Source: Mizugakiibacter sediminis (lineage in GTDB: Bacteria > Pseudomonadota > Gammaproteobacteria > Xanthomonadales > Rhodanobacteraceae). From it: a stretch of DNA of 64,000 bases. How positions within the stretch are numbered: position 1 is the stretch's first letter; each line of letters begins with the position of its first letter. The translations under genes were made by a program, and so were the position numbers. Under the pieces are notes generated by a model, which was not told the DNA's origin, searched no databases, and worked only from the letters and a program-made list of their open reading frames with translations. The stretch spans positions 1 through 64,000 of the forward strand of contig NZ_DF970243.1 of NCBI RefSeq assembly GCF_000953855.2, read 5' to 3'. Positions 27,129 to 37,461 of this stretch are shown here, one piece after another.

Positions 27129-27738
27129 GGGTGGCCTCGTACTGCCGATAGAGCTCGGGGGCGCGGCTGTCCAGGATGGCCTCGATCTCGAGGCGCACCT
27201 GCACGTCCGCGCCGATCGACTTGGCGAACGCGGTCATGCCGAAGTCGCGGCGCGCCAGCGTGACCGCGCCGGAGAAGCCGGCGATGGTGTGCAGGCCGAA
27301 GGCGGTGATGCCGACGCGGTTGACCGTGAACGGAATCGTCACCTCGCGGCTGGCGCCGCGCAGGGTCAGCGTGCCGTGCAGCACGCCGTGGTCGTCGTCG
27401 CGGCGCTGCACCGACACGCTCTCGAAATGCGCCAGCGGCGCGCGCTTGGCGTCGAGGAAATCGCGGCCGCGCACCGCCTTCTCCCACCCGGCATCGCCCA
27501 TGTCCACGGAGGCGAGGTCGATATCGGCGACGACCCGCGAGCGGCTCCAGTCGTCGCGGTCGAAATGCAGCCAGCCGGCGGCGACGCGCAGGCGACCGCA
27601 CGGCGTGGAGAAGCCGTCGTGGTCGACGCAGAAGATCACCTGGCTGTGCACGGGATCGATGCGGTAGTCCTGCGGCGGCGCGGCGCGCGCGGCGGCGGCG
27701 GCCAGCAGCGGCAGGGCGAACCACGGGAACCGGCGCAT
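27109..27738 (-). CDS. YceI-family periplasmic protein (second copy)
   Basis: A 209-residue protein with a signal peptide (MRRFPWFALPLLAAAAARA) and a YceI barrel (YRIDPVHSQVIFCVDHDG, then LTLRGASREVTIPF). It is diverged from the copy at 25987-26544 and has a Cys in the first strand and another near CGRLRV. It is the first gene of the yceI-cytochrome b561-yceI set and overlaps the cytochrome gene by 20 bases. Confidence 0.87.
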   Translation of the reverse strand: MRRFPWFALPLLAAAAARAAPPQDYRIDPVHSQVIFCVDHDGFSTPCGRLRVAAGWLHFDRDDWSRSRVVADIDLASVDMGDAGWEKAVRGRDFLDAKRAPLAHFESVSVQRRDDDHGVLHGTLTLRGASREVTIPFTVNRVGITAFGLHTIAGFSGAVTLARRDFGMTAFAKSIGADVQVRLEIEAILDSRAPELYRQYEATHAATQQ

Positions 27739-27979
27739 GGGGGTGTTCACGGCAGGGAAGGTTACGCGATTGTGGCGGCGCCGTCGGCAGCGCGGCATGA
27801 ACGCTGCGTGCAGAAATTCGCGCCGGCGGCAGCGGACTTCACGATTTGGCATGATGGCGGGTGCCGCGCGATGCCCGCCGCGCGCGGGGCGGCCTGCGGC
27901 GGGACGCGCGAGAGCGCCGCATCCGCGCCGCCGGGCCGCGGCGGCGTCGCCGGGGGTTCGACAGGGGGAGGGAATCCGC

Positions 27980-30900
27980 ATGTTGCAGGCTCTGCTGCTG
28001 GGCGCCGCGCTGGCCGCGGCGCCCGCGCCCGCGCCGTTGCCGACGCCGTTGTTCCGCCACTACGGCGTGGACGACGGCCTGCCGTCCAGCGCCGTCTACA
28101 TGACCGTGCAGGACCGCGAGGGCTTCCTGTGGATCGGCACGCGCGACGGCCTGGCGCGCTACGACGGCGTCGGCTTCGAGGTGTTCCGCCACGACGACCG
28201 CGATCCCGGCAGCCTGCCGGCCAACGACATCTCCACGCTGTTCGTCGACCGCGACGGCGGCGTGTGGGCGGGCGGCGAGGGCACCGGCCTCAACCGCTAC
28301 GACGCGAAGACGCAGCGCTTCGAGCACTGGCGCCACGATCCGAAGGATCCCGCCAGCCTCGCCGGCGACGACGTGTGGGCGCTGGCGCAGACGCCGGACG
28401 GCGCGCTGTGGGTCGGCCTGTACGCGGCGGGGCTCGACCGCCTTGCGCCCGACGCCAAGGGGTTCATCCATCTGCGCCACGACGATGCCGATCCCGCCAG
28501 CCTGGTGTCCGACACGGTGATGTCGCTGCAGGTCGACGCGAAGGGACGCCTGTGGATCGGCACCGACGCCGGCCTCGACCTGCGCGAGCCGGACGGCCGC
28601 CTGCGTCACGTCGTCTTCCCCGGCGTCGACGGCCCGTTGCGCATCTGGCGCACCGAGGAGCGCGGCGACGCCGTGCTGGCGGCGACCAACGCGGGCGTGT
28701 TCGCGGTCGACGGCGATGCGGTGGCGCGGCGCCTGGCCGTGGACGGTCTCGACGCGCACGGCGTCTACGCCACCGCCCACGACGCGCGCGGCGCGCTGTG
28801 GCTGGCCACCGCGAACGGCCTCGACTACATCGACGCCGACGGCCGCTACCGCCACATCGCCGCCGTGCCCGGCCTGGCCGGCGCGCTGCCCGGCGCGGTG
28901 CAGATGCACGTGCTGTGCGACCGCGAGGGCGGGCTGTGGTTCTCCTCGCAGGACGGCGGCCTGGCCTACCTGCCGCCGCGCTGGCAGGCGTTCGGCTACT
29001 ACCGCCACTTGCCGGACCATCCCGAGAGCCTCAGCCCGGGGCGCATCCCCAGCCTGGCGCCGGCGCGCGACGGCCGCCTGCTGGTCGGCGGCCAGACGGG
29101 CAGCGTGGACCGGCTCGATCCGGCGACGGGCAAGGTCGAGCATGTCGCCTTCGTCCCGCCCGGGCTGCCATCGACGCGCCAGGTCGAGGCGCTGGCCGAG
29201 GACGCCGCCGGCCGGCTCTGGATCGGCCAGCAGGGGCTCGCCGTCGCCGACGCCGGCCGCGTGCGCGCGGTGCAGGGCCTGCCGGCGAACGTGCGCGTGC
29301 AATTGCTGGCGATCGCCGCGGACGGCAGCGTCTACGCCTCGCTGAGCGGCGCCGGCGTCTATCGCGTGGATGCGGCGACGCTGCATGCCGAGGCGGTGGC
29401 CGGCAGCAACGACACGCCCGACGCGGGGCAGACCGAGCAGATGCGCTTCGACGTGCGCGGCGCCCTGTGGCGCGCCACCGGCGCCGGCATGGACCGCCTG
29501 TCGGCGGGCGCGACGCGCTTCGCGCCGGTGCCGGGCATCGCGCCGGGGCACGTGTTCGGCTTCGCGTTCGCCGACGACGGCACGCTGTGGCTGGCGCGCG
29601 CGGACGCGCTGGAGCACTACCGTCTCGACGGCGACCGCGCGCTGCGCATCGGCGGCGCCGGCGCCGCCGAAGGCTGGGCGGCCGGGCGCGTGTCCGGCCT
29701 CGCCGTCGACGCGCGCGGGCGCGTCTGGGCGGGCACGCTGCGCGAGCTGCTGCGCTACGATCCGGACCGCCGTCGCCTCGACGGCTTCGGCACCCGCGAC
29801 GGCCTGCTCAGCCAGGAAATCGTGCCGCGCGCGCTGCTGCGCGTCGGCGACGTGCTCTATGCGGGCACCCCGCGCGGCGTGATAGCCATCCATGCCGAGG
29901 TCGCGCCGCCCGCGGCGCCGGCGCCGCTGCTGGCGCTGACCGCGATCAGCGTGCGCCGCGACGGCCGCGCGGTGCCGCTGCAGCCGCGCGGCGGGCGCGT
30001 CGATCTGCGCTGGTCGGACCGCGGGTTGCGCATCGAGGCGCGTGCGCTGTCCTACGTCGACCCGCAGCGCAACCGTTACCAGTTCCGCGTCGACGGCTTC
30101 GACGCCGACTGGGTCGACGCGGGCAGCCGCGGCGTGCGCGAGCTGGCGGGCCTCGGCGCCGGCGACTACCGCGTCGAAGTGCGCGCCCGCACCGGCGACG
30201 GCGCCTGGGGCATGCTGGCCGCGCCGCTCTCCGTGCGCGTGTCGGCGCCGCCGTGGAACACGCCGTGGGCATGGGCGGCCTACGCGCTGGCCGCGGCGCT
30301 GCTGACGCTGCTGGCCGCCGCGGCGTGGCGGCGGCGCGTCGAACAGCGCCATCGCGTCGCGCTGGCCGAACAGCAGCGGCGCCTGGCCGAGGAGGCCAGC
30401 GCGGCGAAGACGCGCTTCCTCGCCACCATGGGCCACGAGATCCGCACGCCGATGACCGGCGTGCTCGGCATGGCCGAGCTGCTGCTGCGCACGCCGCTGG
30501 CCGAGCGTCAGCGCGAATACGCCGAGGCGATCCAGCGCTCCGGCACGCTGCTGCTGAAGTTGGTCAACGACGCGCTGGACCTGGCGCGCATCGAGGCCGG
30601 ACGCTTCGAACTCGAATCCGCGCCGCTCGATCCCGCCGCGCTGCTGCGCGAAGTGGCCGAGCTGGAAACCGGCATGGCGGCGCGCAAGGGACTGGCGCTG
30701 CGCGTCGAGATCGCGGCGGACGCGCCGCGCGCGCTGCGCGGCGATGCGCTGCGCATCCAGCAGGTGTTGCTGAACCTGGCCAGCAATGCCATCAAGTTCA
30801 CCGAGCGCGGCGAAGTGCGCCTCGCGCTGGCGCGCGCCGCCGACGGCAGCGCGCAGTTCAGCGTGACCGACACCGGCCCCGGCATTCCCGAGGCCAGCCG

Positions 30901-31525
30901 CGAGCGCCTGTTCCAGCGCTTCGAGCAGGACGAAGCCGGCGAGGGCCGCCGCCAGGGCGGCAGCGGCCTCGGCCTGGCGATCTGCCGCGAGCTGGTCGCG
31001 CTGATGGGCGGGCGCATCGAGGTGGCATCGGCGCCGGGGCAGGGCAGCACGTTCCGCGTCTGCCTGCCGCTGCCGGAATGCGCGCCGCCCGGCGATGCCG
31101 CGCGCGGCGCGTCGCCGGCCGCGCCCGCGCCGGGCGCGCTGCGCGTGCTGCTGGTCGAGGACGACGCCACCGTGGCGCAGGTGATCGCCGGCCTGCTGGA
31201 AGCGCAGGGCCACGCGGTGCGCCACGCGCCGCACGGCCTCGCCGCGCTGTCCGAACTCGACACCGCCGGCTGCGACGCGATGCTGCTCGACCTCGACCTG
31301 CCCGGCGTCGACGGCTTCCAGCTCGCGCGCATGATCCGCGCGCGCGAACGCGGCGGCGCGCGCCTGCCGATCGTCGCCATCACCGCGCGTTCCGGCGGCG
31401 ACGAGGAGGCGCAGGCGCTGGCGGCCGGCATGGATCGCTTCCTGCGCAAGCCGCTGACCGGCGCGCAGCTGGCGGAAGCGCTGCACGAAGTGACGGACGC
31501 GAAGCGCAGGGAGCGGAACGCGTAA
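27980..31525 (+). CDS. Hybrid sensor histidine kinase with periplasmic two-component propeller
   Basis: An 1181-residue sensor. After a signal peptide come about a dozen propeller repeats of the form DREGFLWIGTRDGLARYDG up to about residue 640. A Y_Y_Y domain follows (near 680-750), then one membrane helix near 765. The kinase core has H819 in TMGHEIRTP, and an ATPase domain with SNAIKFTERG and GGSGLGLAICRELV. A receiver domain is last, with phospho-acceptor D1104. There is no DNA-binding domain, so the signal must pass to a partner not seen nearby. Related sensors detect oligosaccharides. The ribosome site GGGAGG decides the start. Confidence 0.88.
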   Translation: MLQALLLGAALAAAPAPAPLPTPLFRHYGVDDGLPSSAVYMTVQDREGFLWIGTRDGLARYDGVGFEVFRHDDRDPGSLPANDISTLFVDRDGGVWAGGEGTGLNRYDAKTQRFEHWRHDPKDPASLAGDDVWALAQTPDGALWVGLYAAGLDRLAPDAKGFIHLRHDDADPASLVSDTVMSLQVDAKGRLWIGTDAGLDLREPDGRLRHVVFPGVDGPLRIWRTEERGDAVLAATNAGVFAVDGDAVARRLAVDGLDAHGVYATAHDARGALWLATANGLDYIDADGRYRHIAAVPGLAGALPGAVQMHVLCDREGGLWFSSQDGGLAYLPPRWQAFGYYRHLPDHPESLSPGRIPSLAPARDGRLLVGGQTGSVDRLDPATGKVEHVAFVPPGLPSTRQVEALAEDAAGRLWIGQQGLAVADAGRVRAVQGLPANVRVQLLAIAADGSVYASLSGAGVYRVDAATLHAEAVAGSNDTPDAGQTEQMRFDVRGALWRATGAGMDRLSAGATRFAPVPGIAPGHVFGFAFADDGTLWLARADALEHYRLDGDRALRIGGAGAAEGWAAGRVSGLAVDARGRVWAGTLRELLRYDPDRRRLDGFGTRDGLLSQEIVPRALLRVGDVLYAGTPRGVIAIHAEVAPPAAPAPLLALTAISVRRDGRAVPLQPRGGRVDLRWSDRGLRIEARALSYVDPQRNRYQFRVDGFDADWVDAGSRGVRELAGLGAGDYRVEVRARTGDGAWGMLAAPLSVRVSAPPWNTPWAWAAYALAAALLTLLAAAAWRRRVEQRHRVALAEQQRRLAEEASAAKTRFLATMGHEIRTPMTGVLGMAELLLRTPLAERQREYAEAIQRSGTLLLKLVNDALDLARIEAGRFELESAPLDPAALLREVAELETGMAARKGLALRVEIAADAPRALRGDALRIQQVLLNLASNAIKFTERGEVRLALARAADGSAQFSVTDTGPGIPEASRERLFQRFEQDEAGEGRRQGGSGLGLAICRELVALMGGRIEVASAPGQGSTFRVCLPLPECAPPGDAARGASPAAPAPGALRVLLVEDDATVAQVIAGLLEAQGHAVRHAPHGLAALSELDTAGCDAMLLDLDLPGVDGFQLARMIRARERGGARLPIVAITARSGGDEEAQALAAGMDRFLRKPLTGAQLAEALHEVTDAKRRERNA

Positions 31526-31645
31526 GGCGGAGCGGGTCGTCGGCTGCGCGCACGAGGAGGCGCTACGGCAAGGCCCGCCGCGCACACAGGGTTCCGGCTT
31601 GCACGGTCGCGTGCCGTCCCCGCTCACGCCCCTGCGCGCCTGCTC

Positions 31646-32065
31646 CTACATGTCGTGCTTGGCGACCGCGAAGCCGCGGCGCCTGTACTCGCTCCAGCGC
31701 GCGCGCGAGCCTTCGCGCTCGGCGGGATCGGCGGCGACCACTTCCAGCACGCGCTCGTAGCGGCCGGGCGCGCAGGCGTCGCGCAGGTTGATCACCAGCG
31801 GACGGTCGGGGGTGTCGAAGCCCGGCGGCACGATCAGCACGGCGGTGTCGGCATCGTCCTCGTCGCCGGCGATCTGGTGCGGGATGAAGGCATCCTCGTC
31901 GAACGCCCACAGCAGCTCGTCCAGCGCCTCGGCCTGCTCCAGCGAGCGCGCCAGGATCAGCGTCGGCTGCTGCGCCGCCAGCGCCTTCTTCGCCAGCTCG
32001 CAGACCAGCCGCAACGGCTCGGCGGCGAAGCGCGGTTTGGCGATCAGGTAGAAGTCGGCGCGCAT
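31646..32065 (-). CDS. holC: DNA polymerase III chi subunit
   Basis: A 139-residue protein of the HolC family (ADFYLIAKPR at the start, LDELLWAFDEDAFIPHQ in the middle, LVINLRDACAP near the end). Chi links the clamp loader to single-strand binding protein. It follows pepA on the same strand, the usual gammaproteobacterial order. Confidence 0.9.
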   Translation of the reverse strand: MRADFYLIAKPRFAAEPLRLVCELAKKALAAQQPTLILARSLEQAEALDELLWAFDEDAFIPHQIAGDEDDADTAVLIVPPGFDTPDRPLVINLRDACAPGRYERVLEVVAADPAEREGSRARWSEYRRRGFAVAKHDM

Positions 32066-32162
32066 GGAAGCAGGGAGCAGGGCCCGGGGCGCAGGGAGCA
32101 GCGTGCAGAAAAGCGTGCGTTAGCCATTTCCCCGGCTCCCCGAGCCCCTGCCCCCTCTCTCC
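32066..32162. repeat. Heptad-bounded intergenic element 3
   Basis: Six 7-bp units run from 32066 (for example GGGAGCA and GGGCGCA) and five more from 32128 to 32162 (for example GCTCCCC and GAGCCCC) in the opposite sense. It fills the whole gap from the pepA stop to the holC start. Confidence 0.7.
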
Positions 32163-32166
32163 TCAT

Positions 32167-33654
32167 TCAACCGCATCGATCGATCAGGAACTGCGCCAGC
32201 ATCGGCACCGGGCGGCCGGTGGCGAGGCCCTTGCGGCCGTCTTCCCAGGCGGTGCCGGCGATGTCGAGGTGCGCCCAGCGCTGGCCTTCGACGAAGCGGG
32301 CGAGGAAGCAGCCGGCGGTGATCGCGCCGGCGTTCTTGCCGCCGATGTTGGCGACGTCGGCGAAGCCGGACTCGAGCTGGACCTGGTAGTCGTCCCACAG
32401 CGGCAGGCGCCAGCCGCGGTCGAGCGCGTGCTCGCCGGCGGCGAGCAGCTGCTCGGCGAGGTCGTCGTGCTTGCTCATCAGGCCGGTGGCGTGCTTGCCC
32501 AGCGCGACCACGCAGGCGCCGGTCAGCGTCGCCGCGTCGACGATCGCCTGCGGCTGGAAGCGCTGCACGTAGCTCAGCGCGTCGCACAGGATCAGGCGGC
32601 CCTCGGCGTCGGTGTTGAGCACCTCGACGGTGATGCCGGACATGGTGGTGACGACGTCGCTGGGGCGATAAGCGTTGCCGTCCGGCATGTTCTCCACCGC
32701 CGGCACCACGCACACCAGGTTCAGCGGCAGCTTCATCTCGACGGCGGCGAGGAACGCGCCCATCACGCCGGCGGCGCCGCACATGTCGAACTTCATCTCC
32801 TCCATGCCGGCGCCCGGCTTCAGGCTGAGGCCGCCGCTGTCGAAGGTGATGCCCTTGCCGACCAGCGCGTAGGGCTTCTCGTCGCCGCGCCCGCCCTTCC
32901 ACTGCAGCACGACCAGCTTGGGCGGATTGGCCGAGCCGCGCGCGACGCCGAGCAGCGCGCCCATGCCGAGCTTCTCCATGTCCTCGCGCTCGAGCACTTC
33001 CAGGGTGACGCCGGCGTGCGTATCGGCGATCCGCTTCGCCTCGGCGGCGACGTAGGCGGGATTGCAGATGTTCGGCGGCAGGTTGCCCAGCTCGCGCGCG
33101 AACTTGACGCCGGCGGCGATCGCCGCGGCCTGCGCCAGGCCGGCGCGGGCGTCCTCGCCGGCGACGAAGGCGACGCCTTCGAGGCCGTCGCGCGCGTTGC
33201 CGTTCGCCTTCGGCTTCAGCGTCGCGGTGTACTTGTAGGCCGCGTGGTCGGCGGCGAGCGCGGCGGTGCGCACGCGCCAGGCGCCGTCCTTGCCGGGCAC
33301 GTCGAGCTCGGTCAGCCACGAGGTGGCGTGCTTGACCGGCATGCCTTTCAGCGCGCGCGCGGCCTCCAGGCTGATCTTCTGGAAGCGCGCGGCGTCGAAG
33401 CTCTTCTGGTCGCCGAGGCCGACCACCAGCACGCGCGGCGCCTTCACGCTGGGCAGGCCGAACAGGGTCAGGATGCTGCCGGCCTTGGCGGTCAGGTCGC
33501 CGCTCTCGATCAGGCGCTTCAGCGCGCCCTGCGCCGCGCCGTCGATGCGCGCGGCGGCGCTGGACAGCACGCCGTGCTCGTAGACGCCGACCACCGCGCA
33601 GGCGGTGTCGGCAAGCTCGGGGGGTACGGAAGCGAGGCTGAACTGCAGCGTCAT
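32167..33654 (-). CDS. pepA: Leucyl aminopeptidase
   Basis: A 495-residue M17 aminopeptidase. The dimetal centre motif [14 protein letters not shown] is intact, and [15 protein letters not shown] holds the other metal and active-site residues. It removes N-terminal amino acids from peptides; some homologues also bind DNA as XerCD accessory or regulatory proteins. I chose the ATG at 33654 because GGAA lies at better distance than for the ATG 6 bases earlier. It is divergent from lptF. Confidence 0.95.
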   Translation of the reverse strand: MTLQFSLASVPPELADTACAVVGVYEHGVLSSAAARIDGAAQGALKRLIESGDLTAKAGSILTLFGLPSVKAPRVLVVGLGDQKSFDAARFQKISLEAARALKGMPVKHATSWLTELDVPGKDGAWRVRTAALAADHAAYKYTATLKPKANGNARDGLEGVAFVAGEDARAGLAQAAAIAAGVKFARELGNLPPNICNPAYVAAEAKRIADTHAGVTLEVLEREDMEKLGMGALLGVARGSANPPKLVVLQWKGGRGDEKPYALVGKGITFDSGGLSLKPGAGMEEMKFDMCGAAGVMGAFLAAVEMKLPLNLVCVVPAVENMPDGNAYRPSDVVTTMSGITVEVLNTDAEGRLILCDALSYVQRFQPQAIVDAATLTGACVVALGKHATGLMSKHDDLAEQLLAAGEHALDRGWRLPLWDDYQVQLESGFADVANIGGKNAGAITAGCFLARFVEGQRWAHLDIAGTAWEDGRKGLATGRPVPMLAQFLIDRCG

Positions 33655-33693
33655 GGGCATTTCCGGGGTTGGGTCCGGGCGCGGCGGACCGGC

Positions 33694-33699
33694 TAGACT
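33694..33699 (+). promoter_or_regulatory. Possible -10 box of lptF-lptG
   Basis: TAGACT lies about 50 bases before the lptF start. A matching -35 is weak (TTGGGT, 19 bases upstream). The same hexamer stands before the decarboxylase gene and gspE. Confidence 0.25.
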
Positions 33700-33747
33700 T
33701 GGCGCTTCGCCGCGCGAAGCGCGCGGCCGGAACGCCCAGTCTACCGC

Positions 33748-34851
33748 ATGCTGCGCATCCTCGACCGCTACCTGCTGCGCGAACTCGCCTTCGGCATCCT
33801 CGCCGTCGGCGCCGTGCTGCTGCTGATCACCGTCGGCGGCACGTTCGCCGACGTGCTCGGCAAGGTCGCGGCCGGGCGCTATCCGGCCAGCATCATGTTC
33901 CCGGTGCTCGGCCTGCGCATGGTCGACACGCTGACCTTCGTGGTGCCGCTGGCGGTGTTCCTCGGCGTGCTGCTGTCGCTGGGGCGCATCTGGCGCGACA
34001 GCGAGATGCACGTGCTGGCCTCGTCCGGTTTCGGGCCGCGCGGGCTGTTGCGTCCGATCGGCCTGCTGGCGCTGCCGCTGGCGCTGGCGATCGCGCTGGT
34101 GTCGCTGTGGCTGGGGCCGTGGTCGGTGCGCGCCGCCAACGCGCTGATCGACGAAGCCAACCGCTCGGTGGTCGCCGCCGGCCTCGAGCCCGGACGTTTC
34201 GTCGAGCTGCCGGGCAAGGGCGGCATCATCTTCGTCGACTCGATGAGCAGCGACGGCACGAAGCTCGGCAGGCTGTTCGTGGAGAACGAGCGCGTCGGCA
34301 ACGACGGCGCCCAACGCATCGACATCGTCACCGCGAAACGCGGCGAGCTCTACTACGAGAGCCAGGGCGGCAACCGCTTCCTCGCGCTGTTCGACGGCCA
34401 TCGTTTCGAGGGTCGCCTCGACCGCGACGACTGGCGCCTGATGCGCTACGTCCGCAACGATCTCGCGCTGTCGCAGGATCAGGAGGACGTCAACGGCGAC
34501 GACCCCGACCACGCGCTGCCCACGCCGGCGCTGTGGCGGCAGGACGACCCCGGTGCGCGCGCCGAGCTGGCCTGGCGCATCGGCGCGCCGTTCACCGGCC
34601 TGATGCTGCTGGCGCTGGCGCTGCCGCTGGCGCGGCAGTCGCCGCGCGAACCGCGCTATGGGCGCCTGCTGCTCGGCGTCCTCTGCTACTTCATCTACTC
34701 CAACACGCTGCTGCTGGCGCGCGCGGGCATCGTCAAGGGGCAGCTGAGCGCGGCGGTCGGCCTGTGGCCGGCGCACTTCGCCGTGCTGGCGGCCGCCGCC
34801 TGGATGTTCTGGCGCCAGTACGCGCCGCGCCGCGTGCGGGAGACCGCCTGA
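33748..34851 (+). CDS. lptF: LPS export ABC transporter permease LptF
   Basis: A 367-residue inner membrane protein with the YjgP/YjgQ layout: helices at the N-terminus ([19 protein letters not shown]), a periplasmic beta-jellyroll in the middle, and helices at the end. With LptG and LptB it pulls lipopolysaccharide from the inner membrane. It overlaps lptG by one base. Confidence 0.93.
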   Translation: MLRILDRYLLRELAFGILAVGAVLLLITVGGTFADVLGKVAAGRYPASIMFPVLGLRMVDTLTFVVPLAVFLGVLLSLGRIWRDSEMHVLASSGFGPRGLLRPIGLLALPLALAIALVSLWLGPWSVRAANALIDEANRSVVAAGLEPGRFVELPGKGGIIFVDSMSSDGTKLGRLFVENERVGNDGAQRIDIVTAKRGELYYESQGGNRFLALFDGHRFEGRLDRDDWRLMRYVRNDLALSQDQEDVNGDDPDHALPTPALWRQDDPGARAELAWRIGAPFTGLMLLALALPLARQSPREPRYGRLLLGVLCYFIYSNTLLLARAGIVKGQLSAAVGLWPAHFAVLAAAAWMFWRQYAPRRVRETA

Positions 34852-35960
34852 TGCAGCTCGCCCTGCCGCGCCTCAAGCAGGCCGACCGCCTGATCGCGAC
34901 CAGCGTGCTGGGCGCGCTGCTGCTCACCTGGGTGCTGCTGGTCGGCTTCGACAGTTTCACCCAGCTGGCGCGGCAGCTCGGCAACATCGGCAAGAACGGC
35001 TACACGCTGTCGCAGGCGATCGGCTACATCGCGCTGACCGTCCCGCGCCGCCTCTACGAGATGTTCGCCAACGCCGCGCTGATCGGCGGCCTGCTCGGCC
35101 TGGGCGGCCTCGCCGCCAGCGGCGAGCTGACCGCGCTGCGCGCCGCCGGCATGTCCAAGCTGCGCATCGCCGCCGCCGGCGTCGGCACCGTCGCCGTGCT
35201 GACCGTCGCCGTGGCGGTGCTGGGCGAGACCGTGGCCCCGGCCGGCCAGCAGCGCGCCGACGCGATCCAGATGCAGGTGAAGGCGGCGAACCTCGGCGCC
35301 TCGACGCGCAGCGGGCTGTGGGCGCGCGACAACGGCAGCATCGTCAACGCCAAGGCCGCGCTGGCGCACCGCGAGCACGGCCGCACGCGGGTCGAGCTGG
35401 CGGACGTGCGCATCTACGGCTTCGACGCCGACGGCAACCTGACCCGGCTGACGCACGCGCGGCGCGCCAAGCACGACGGCGGCGGCTGGACGCTGTACGA
35501 CGCGCGCACCACGGTGTTCCGCGCGGCCGCCTCTGCGCAGAGCACGCAGTCGGCGCGGCTGCGCTGGGATTCCAGCCTCGACCCGCGCGTGCTCGAGCTG
35601 TCGATCGCGCATCCGGAATACCTTGCCGTGCGCGATCTGCGCCGCAACATCCGCTATCTCGAGAACAACGGCCAGAACGCCGGCGCCTACGCCAATGCGC
35701 TGTGGGGGCGCCTGCTGTACCCGCTGAACGTGCTGGTGCTGGTGATGTGCGCGCTGCCGTTCGCCTTCGGCACGCTGCGCTCGGGCGGCCTCGGCAAGCG
35801 CGTGTTCCTCGGCCTGCTGCTGACCGTGGTGTGGTTCTTCCTGCAGAAGGCGCTGGTCAGCATGGGCGCGGTGTACGACGCGCCGCCGTTGCTGGCCAAC
35901 CTGGCGCCGGCGCTGGTGCTGGTGGCGGCGGCGACGCTGTACTTCCGCAAGTTCGGCTGA
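34851..35960 (+). CDS. lptG: LPS export ABC transporter permease LptG
   Basis: A 369-residue partner of LptF with the same design: six membrane helices around a periplasmic domain (residues about 130-270). [12 protein letters not shown] is the cytoplasmic coupling region that meets LptB. The TGATG overlap with lptF points to co-translation in equal amounts. Confidence 0.93.
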   Translation: MQLALPRLKQADRLIATSVLGALLLTWVLLVGFDSFTQLARQLGNIGKNGYTLSQAIGYIALTVPRRLYEMFANAALIGGLLGLGGLAASGELTALRAAGMSKLRIAAAGVGTVAVLTVAVAVLGETVAPAGQQRADAIQMQVKAANLGASTRSGLWARDNGSIVNAKAALAHREHGRTRVELADVRIYGFDADGNLTRLTHARRAKHDGGGWTLYDARTTVFRAAASAQSTQSARLRWDSSLDPRVLELSIAHPEYLAVRDLRRNIRYLENNGQNAGAYANALWGRLLYPLNVLVLVMCALPFAFGTLRSGGLGKRVFLGLLLTVVWFFLQKALVSMGAVYDAPPLLANLAPALVLVAAATLYFRKFG

Positions 35961-35991
35961 TGCTGCGCGCGTTGCGACGTCCTCGACCGCG

Positions 35992-36489
35992 TCAGCGCCG
36001 CAGTTCGAGCTCCGTGCCGGAGAGGAGGTCGTGCAGCGCGCGGCGGCGGCGGTCGAAGGGCGCGGCGGCGAGGTCGAGCGCCCACGCCAGCGCCATCGCC
36101 GCCAATACCTGGCGCACGTCCAGCACGCGGCCCAGCGCCAGCAGCAGCAGCGGCGCGGCCGCCGCGGCGAAGCGCAGCAGGGCGCGCGCCGGGCGCGGCG
36201 CGCCGCCGGCCGCGACGACGCGCAGCCGCCACGGCCGCATGCCCAGCGTCTGTCCGCCGCGCGTCCACGACAGCACGAAGTAGGCGGCGACCGCGGCGAG
36301 CTGCAGCGCCGGATACCACCACGGCGCGTCGATGTGGCCGCCCTGCGTCGCGATCAGCGCGCCGCGCGTGGCGATCTGGCAGAGCAGGCCGATCACCATC
36401 ACCAGCGCCAGCACGGCCACCAGGTCGTAGACCAGCGCGGCGAGGCGGCGCCACAGCGGCGCGGGAACGGAGGCGGCGGGAGCGTTCAT
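35992..36489 (-). CDS. RDD-family membrane protein
   Basis: A 165-residue protein with three or four hydrophobic helices. PLWRRLAALVYDLVAVLAL carries the Arg-Asp pattern that gives the family its name, and GGQTLGMRPWRLRVV is its second motif. RDD proteins are poorly understood; some act in ion transport. It is convergent with lptG. Confidence 0.8.
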   Translation of the reverse strand: MNAPAASVPAPLWRRLAALVYDLVAVLALVMVIGLLCQIATRGALIATQGGHIDAPWWYPALQLAAVAAYFVLSWTRGGQTLGMRPWRLRVVAAGGAPRPARALLRFAAAAAPLLLLALGRVLDVRQVLAAMALAWALDLAAAPFDRRRRALHDLLSGTELELRR

Positions 36490-36543
36490 CGGCGTTTCGG
36501 CGGGCTTGCGTCGCGGACGGCGGACGCGCCAGCATCGCCGGCG

Positions 36544-37461
36544 ATGGACACGCACGCAAGCATCGACGCCGCCGATCAGGCCGACATCGACCTGTTCCTC
36601 GAGCGCGTCTGGTCGGAGGAAGGCCTGGCCGACCTCACCCTGGCCGCCTACCGCAGCGACCTCGAAGGTTTCGCGCGCTGGCAGGCCGCGCACCGGCGCA
36701 CGCTGCGCGAGGCCCGCCGCGAGGACATCTTCCGCTACCTCGGCGAGCGCGGCGCGGCGCGGATCAAGGCGCGCAGCAACGCGCGCCTGCTCACCGCGCT
36801 GCGCCGCTACTACGCGCACCGCGCGCGCGTGCAGCCGGGCGCCGACAATCCCACCCTGCTGCTGGAGCCGCCCAAGCTGCCGCGCGGCCTGCCCAAGGCG
36901 CTGGCCGAGCGCGAGGTCGAGGCGCTGCTGCGGGCGCCGGACGACGCCACCCCGCTCGGCCTGCGCGACCGCACCATGTTCGAGCTGATGTACGCCTCCG
37001 GGCTGCGCGTCAGCGAGCTGGTCGGCCTGCCGCTGGCGGCGCTGAACCTGCGCCAGGGCGTGCTGCGCGTCGCCGGCAAGGGCGGCAAGGAACGCCTGGT
37101 GCCGGTCGGCGAGGTGGCGCAGGACTGGCTGCAGCGCTATCTCGCCGAGGCGCGCCCCGTGCTGGCACGCGGCCGCCAGCCGGCGGCGCTGTTCCTGTCG
37201 AACCGCGGCGAAGGCATGACCCGGCAGATGGCCTGGACGCTGGTGAAGAAGCACGCGCTGGCGGTCGGCATCGATCCGAAGCGCATCTCGCCGCACGTGC
37301 TGCGGCATTCCTTCGCCACCCACCTGCTGAACCACGGCGCCGACCTGCGCGCGCTGCAGATGCTGCTCGGGCACAGCTCGCTGTCGACCACGCAGATCTA
37401 CACGCTGGTCGCCAAGGAAGGCCTGAAGCGCCTGCACGCGCAGCACCACCCGCGCGGCTGA
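36544..37461 (+). CDS. xerD: Site-specific tyrosine recombinase XerD
   Basis: A 305-residue recombinase. The catalytic set is present: Arg in ASGLRVSELVGL (about 155), Lys in GKGGKERLVPVG, HVLRHSFATHLL, His in LLGHSSLSTTQ and the nucleophile Tyr (about 286) in QIYTLVAKEG. With XerC it resolves chromosome dimers at dif. In many gammaproteobacteria xerD is followed by dsbC; here an opposite-strand ATPase gene separates them. Confidence 0.94.
   Translation: MDTHASIDAADQADIDLFLERVWSEEGLADLTLAAYRSDLEGFARWQAAHRRTLREARREDIFRYLGERGAARIKARSNARLLTALRRYYAHRARVQPGADNPTLLLEPPKLPRGLPKALAEREVEALLRAPDDATPLGLRDRTMFELMYASGLRVSELVGLPLAALNLRQGVLRVAGKGGKERLVPVGEVAQDWLQRYLAEARPVLARGRQPAALFLSNRGEGMTRQMAWTLVKKHALAVGIDPKRISPHVLRHSFATHLLNHGADLRALQMLLGHSSLSTTQIYTLVAKEGLKRLHAQHHPRG

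Noticed and set aside
27839-31627. Long minus-strand open frame opposite the hybrid sensor
   Set aside because: Antisense shadow of a well supported kinase, with no domains of its own.
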